25,817 nucleotides of DNA from HLUCCA09 sp038757905. Lineage in GTDB: Bacteria; Pseudomonadota; Alphaproteobacteria; Rhodobacterales; Rhodobacteraceae. The DNA is taken from assembly GCA_038757905.1 (NCBI GenBank), contig JBCDGG010000073.1, positions 1 through 25,817 of the forward strand. Reading direction: 5' to 3'. A program made the position numbers and the translations under genes. Under the pieces are notes generated by a model, which saw only the letters and a list, made by a program, of their open reading frames with translations, was not told where the DNA came from and made no database searches. Positions within the stretch are counted from its first letter, which is position 1. Each line of letters opens with the position of its first letter. Below are positions 23,512-25,817 of the stretch, piece after piece.

Positions 23512-23531
23512 AATTTTGGAATACCAAAATT
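23512..23531 (-). promoter_or_regulatory. GntR-type palindromic operator and probable promoter of the tctCBA catabolic operon
   Basis: Arms AATTTTGG (23512-23519) and CCAAAATT (23524-23531) are exact reverse complements around a 4-nt centre. The core TTGGAATACCAA (TTGGTATTCCAA on the other strand) differs by one base from the TTGGTATACCAA-type site I recall for UxuR/ExuR-like GntR regulators. The surroundings (about 23490-23535) are strikingly AT-rich for this genome. On the - strand TTGGTA (23527-23522) and TACTGT (23505-23500), 16 bp apart, could be -35 and -10 elements, placing the operator over the -35. The regulator is probably the GntR/FCD protein encoded at 17662-18375. Confidence 0.6.
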
Positions 23532-24247
23532 CAGCATGCAAGCTTACGGAGGGTCGAAGCGCCTGCGCTTGAGACGGGCAAGGCGCTGCCCTCGTGTTGG
23601 ACAGCGCTCGCCCGAGGGCACTGGCCTCCGGCGCTGGCGACGTCGGAGTGCCCGCCGCGCGATGAGGCTCTGCCTGCGGGCCACCGCGTCGTTCCGGGAC
23701 GCAGAAAACCTGCGACAACAGCGTCGTATCGCAGTGGCGCGGCAGGGCGCGCGACAGCGGTGGAGACATGCCGCACCACGACGAAGGCGCGCCCATGCCA
23801 CGCCGAAGCCCCTCGCTGGCGCTGAACGCCCCCCGCCCGGTCCCCCGCTTGCATGCGGAGCTGCCCGGTACACAGCGTCTCCGTCTCTCGATCCCCATGG
23901 CACGGTCGATCCGGCGTCTGTCTGACGGTCCGTCGGGGCGCACCCGGGCAGAAGCGACGCTTGCGGTGTGGCTCAGATCTCCGACCCCGCCAGACCGGTC
24001 CCGCTCCGCACGCGCGGGCCCGGCGGCCCGACCGCGCAGAGCCCAGTTTGGGCCAGCGGCCCTGACCTGCGCGCTCCCGCCCCGCGCGGCTCAAGTCTCA
24101 AGACGACGCCAGACGCCCGCACCGGCCAACGTTTCAGGAGTCTTTCACACCTTGTTCAGGCCCCCACCGGCGCAATGTGGTCTTGCCCCCTCAGCAGACG
24201 GGCGACGCACCCGCTCCGTCACACCCCAACCCCCGAGGGACCCACAG
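23532..24247. other. About 700-bp gap with no recognisable gene
   Basis: Beyond the operon promoter there are several long open frames on both strands, but their translations are Arg/Pro/Ala-rich, mutually overlapping and without recognisable motifs, as expected by chance at this GC content. The end of the gap contains the promoter and ribosome site (GAGGGA, eight bases upstream) of the DUF1127 gene. No RNA gene or mobile element was recognised. Confidence 0.5.
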
Positions 24248-24454
24248 ATGAGACCGTCAACCCAGAAACGCCCCCGACCGCTGCGCCCGATCCCGTCCTG
24301 GGCCAAGCTGATCCGCCGCTGGCGGTCCGTGTCGCGTCAGCGCCGGCACCTCTCCCAGTTCACCGACCGCGAACTGGACGATATCGGCCTGACCCGCGCG
24401 CAGACGGACCCCAACACCGCGCGCGCCTTCTGGGACGCCCGTTCGATCATGTGA
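24248..24454 (+). CDS. DUF1127 (YjiS-like) small protein
   Basis: This is a 68-residue basic protein. The second half, RRHLSQFTDRELDDIGLTRAQTDPNTARAFWDAR, is the DUF1127 pattern (Arg-rich helix, L..L.DR.L.DIGL.R, then a distal FW). The first 25 residues are Pro/Arg-rich with WAKLIRRWR. The start is ATG 24248 with GAGGGA eight bases upstream. An in-frame ATG at 23768 would give a 228-residue protein, but the added part is low-complexity and unlike the family, so it is rejected. DUF1127 proteins are common in alphaproteobacteria. Some have been linked to RNA binding and to phosphate and stress responses (literature memory, not shown by this sequence). It stands alone between two gaps of about 700 bp. 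Confidence 0.8.
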   Translation: MRPSTQKRPRPLRPIPSWAKLIRRWRSVSRQRRHLSQFTDRELDDIGLTRAQTDPNTARAFWDARSIM

Positions 24455-25154
24455 TGCGCCCGGCGACATCCGCCCCGATCCCGCCTCCGCCCGAGCCGAC
24501 CGGCACGCCCAGATGGAAAATGCCACCATAGACCGCGCCGGACTCCGCAACCGTCAAGTCGGGGCCAATTCGCCAACGCCAGCACGCCAGCCCATATCGG
24601 ACCCTCGGGAACCCAGAGAGGCGCCCCCTCGCGGGCGCAAAGCCGCGTCCCGTGTTGCCGTTGCCTCGATGCCGAGACGCCGACCTTGTCCGTTCTGCTG
24701 CACCAGCCGGACAGGTCTGCCACGCAGAGGATCGCAAGCCCGTTCAGCCCAAAGACGCCGGCCACCATTCGGCGCGATCACCGGCGCGTCCGCAGCCCCA
24801 CCCCGGGGCACCGAAGCACGCCAGCGGTCAGGATCAACGCACAGGGTCGTCCACGGGGGAGCGCCTGGGATCGCGACCCGCGCAGCCTGGTCACGCCGGG
24901 CAACGCGGACGTCGGCCCCGATCAACCCGGCCTCCGCGTGTTGCTCGCCCAAGATCCGGCACGGGTGGCGTGGCGCTCTCCTCGGCACCGCCGAAACTTT
25001 CATGTTTCGTTCAGGTTTTCAGCGGCGCGCTGCTCTAGGGATCAGGCGCAAAGGGCCAAGCCCCATATGGGAGGGCAACCGCTGCTGCCGCGCGGGCGGT
25101 TGGTGCGATCCCATCGGGCGCGTTCCTCCCCACTTTTCAGGAGCTTCCGATCTC
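24455..25154. other. 700-bp gap; possible structured leader at its end
   Basis: No convincing gene is present. A 96-residue open frame on the - strand (24447-24737) ends in a Gly-rich segment that looks partly protein-like, but its first half is arginine/serine noise and it has no good ribosome site. The last part (25038-25112) contains nested inverted repeats and is listed separately. CAGGAG about 11 bases before ATG 25155 is the likely ribosome site of the peptidase. Confidence 0.45.
25038..25112 (+). ncRNA. Possible structured 5' leader upstream of the peptidase gene
   Basis: GGGATC (25038-25043) and GATCCC (25107-25112) can close a helix around a 63-nt interior. The interior holds CAACCGC/GCGGTTG (25076-25082 with 25096-25102) and either GGGC-CAA-GCCC (25053-25063) or CCCATATGGG (25062-25071), which compete. 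The element ends 42 bases before the peptidase ATG. I do not recognise a known riboswitch class, and chance pairing in GC-rich sequence is a real alternative. Confidence 0.25.
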
Positions 25155-25817
25155 ATGTCACCCAAGATGCACGCCCCGAGGCGCCGCCTCGCCTTCCCTC
25201 TCCTCGTCCTCTTGGCACTGGGCGCACCGCAGACCGGCTCGGCGCAGGGCCCGGACATCGTCGATGTCCTGAACGTCGCGCAGATCAGCGCGCCGCGTAT
25301 TTCACCCGACGGGTCCGCCGTGATCTACACGAAGACGGTGCCCGACTGGAGCGAGAATCGCTACGACAGTGAGGTCTTCCTCGCTGACGCGCAGAACACC
25401 GCCCGGCAGCTCACACGCAGTCCACATGGATCGGCGACCAATGCGCAATGGGCGGCAGGGGGCGATGGCGTCTTCTATATCGCCGATCTGGGCCACGGGC
25501 CTCAGATCCATCTCCAGGAGCTGTCGGGCAGCGTCGCGCTTCCTGTCACGGCGATCACCGGTGGCCTCCTGGACTATGCGGTTTCGCCGGACGGCAGGCA
25601 CCTGGCCCTGCTCCTCGCCGAGGGGCCAGATCCCGCAATCCTTGCACGGCGCGAGGCATTGGGGCGCTTCACGATCGTCGGCGAAGCCCCCCCGGCGGCG
25701 CATCTGTGGCTCCTGGACATTGGCGCGGCCATCGAGGACGGCGGCGCGAGCAGGCACGGCACCCACGCCCTTCGCCGTCTGACCGGCGGGTCGGACCGTT
25801 CCGTGACCTTGTTCTCC
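25155..25817 (+). CDS. S9-family (prolyl oligopeptidase/acylaminoacyl peptidase-like) secreted peptidase, N-terminal part
   Basis: The frame is open from ATG 25155 to the window end (221 residues) with no stop, so the catalytic alpha/beta-hydrolase domain is missing. The N-terminus has basic residues (PRRRLAFPLLVLLALGAPQTGSAQ), a signal peptide with likely cleavage after AQ or SA. From GPDIVDVLNVAQISAPRISPDGSAVIYTK onward it follows the beta-propeller start of S9C peptidases: repeated PDG turns (ISPDGSAVIY, VSPDGRHLAL), a propeller strand AQWAAGGDGVFYIAD, and LTRSPHGSATN. It should be an exported peptidase whose propeller gates access to a C-terminal Ser-Asp-His site, not visible here. Whether it is a dipeptidyl or acylaminoacyl type cannot be told. 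The ribosome site CAGGAG is rather far (about 11 nt). Confidence 0.82.
   Translation, partial: MSPKMHAPRRRLAFPLLVLLALGAPQTGSAQGPDIVDVLNVAQISAPRISPDGSAVIYTKTVPDWSENRYDSEVFLADAQNTARQLTRSPHGSATNAQWAAGGDGVFYIADLGHGPQIHLQELSGSVALPVTAITGGLLDYAVSPDGRHLALLLAEGPDPAILARREALGRFTIVGEAPPAAHLWLLDIGAAIEDGGASRHGTHALRRLTGGSDRSVTLFS

Noticed and set aside
23768..24247. N-terminal extension of the DUF1127 frame to 228 residues.
   Set aside because: The added 160 residues are low-complexity Arg/Pro/Ala and unlike the family; ATG 24248 has a good ribosome site.
24447..24737. A 96-residue open frame on the - strand ending in a Gly-rich, hydrophobic segment.
   Set aside because: Its first half is Arg/Ser-rich chance sequence, no ribosome site is visible, it runs over the end of the DUF1127 gene, and no family is recognised.
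25021..25112. Cobalamin, glycine or cyclic-di-GMP riboswitch upstream of the peptidase.
   Set aside because: The conserved core sequences of those classes are not present; only generic inverted repeats are seen.

Overview
The window is GC-rich chromosomal DNA, most likely from an alphaproteobacterium of the Rhodobacterales type. I infer this from the high GC content and GC-ending codons, the tightly overlapping ATGA/GTGA gene junctions, the solute transporter repertoire (ABC and tripartite tricarboxylate, TTT) and a DUF1127 mini-protein. I saw no rRNA, tRNA, CRISPR array, integrase or insertion sequence. No organism can be named from sequence alone.

Region 1 (1-5002, + strand): the end of a peptide/nickel-family (SBP family 5) ABC importer. 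It holds the C-terminus of the binding protein, two permeases and a fused double ATPase in start/stop-overlapping order, then an NreB/NrsD-like MFS transporter with a histidine-rich tail. The pairing of importer and exporter suggests transition-metal or metal-chelate handling. Region 2 (5003-8458): a 0.8 kb stretch without a confident gene, an AraC-family regulator (- strand) and a divergent quinone oxidoreductase-like MDR gene. A 21-bp direct repeat lies at the regulator's start, and a 14-bp tandem repeat runs across the oxidoreductase stop codon. Region 3 (8459-12347): a UgpB-like binding protein on the - strand, divergent from two UgpA/UgpE-like permeases and a glycerophosphodiester phosphodiesterase. 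This looks like a phosphodiester scavenging unit without its own ATPase, and a candidate Pho box lies in the divergent promoter.

Region 4 (12637-23531, - strand, read right to left): a catabolic operon in the order tctC, tctB, tctA, enolase-superfamily acid-sugar dehydratase, DHDPS-family dehydratase of the L-2-keto-3-deoxyarabonate type, GntR/FCD regulator, PdxA-like dehydrogenase, beta-hydroxyacid dehydrogenase, and alpha-ketoglutaric semialdehyde dehydrogenase-like ALDH, with an amidase further downstream. Most junctions from tctB to the ALDH overlap or nearly abut. The core enzymes make a complete non-phosphorylative route: L-pentonate (L-lyxonate is the best guess) to 2-keto-3-deoxy-L-pentonate to alpha-ketoglutarate semialdehyde to alpha-ketoglutarate. 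A TTT system would supply uptake, and a GntR-type palindrome at the head of the operon probably gives substrate control. The PdxA-like and beta-hydroxyacid dehydrogenases are not needed for that route, so they mark a possible undescribed branch.

Region 5 (23532-25817): two gaps of about 700 bp around a DUF1127 small protein, then the start of a secreted S9-family peptidase that runs off the window, preceded by a possibly structured leader.
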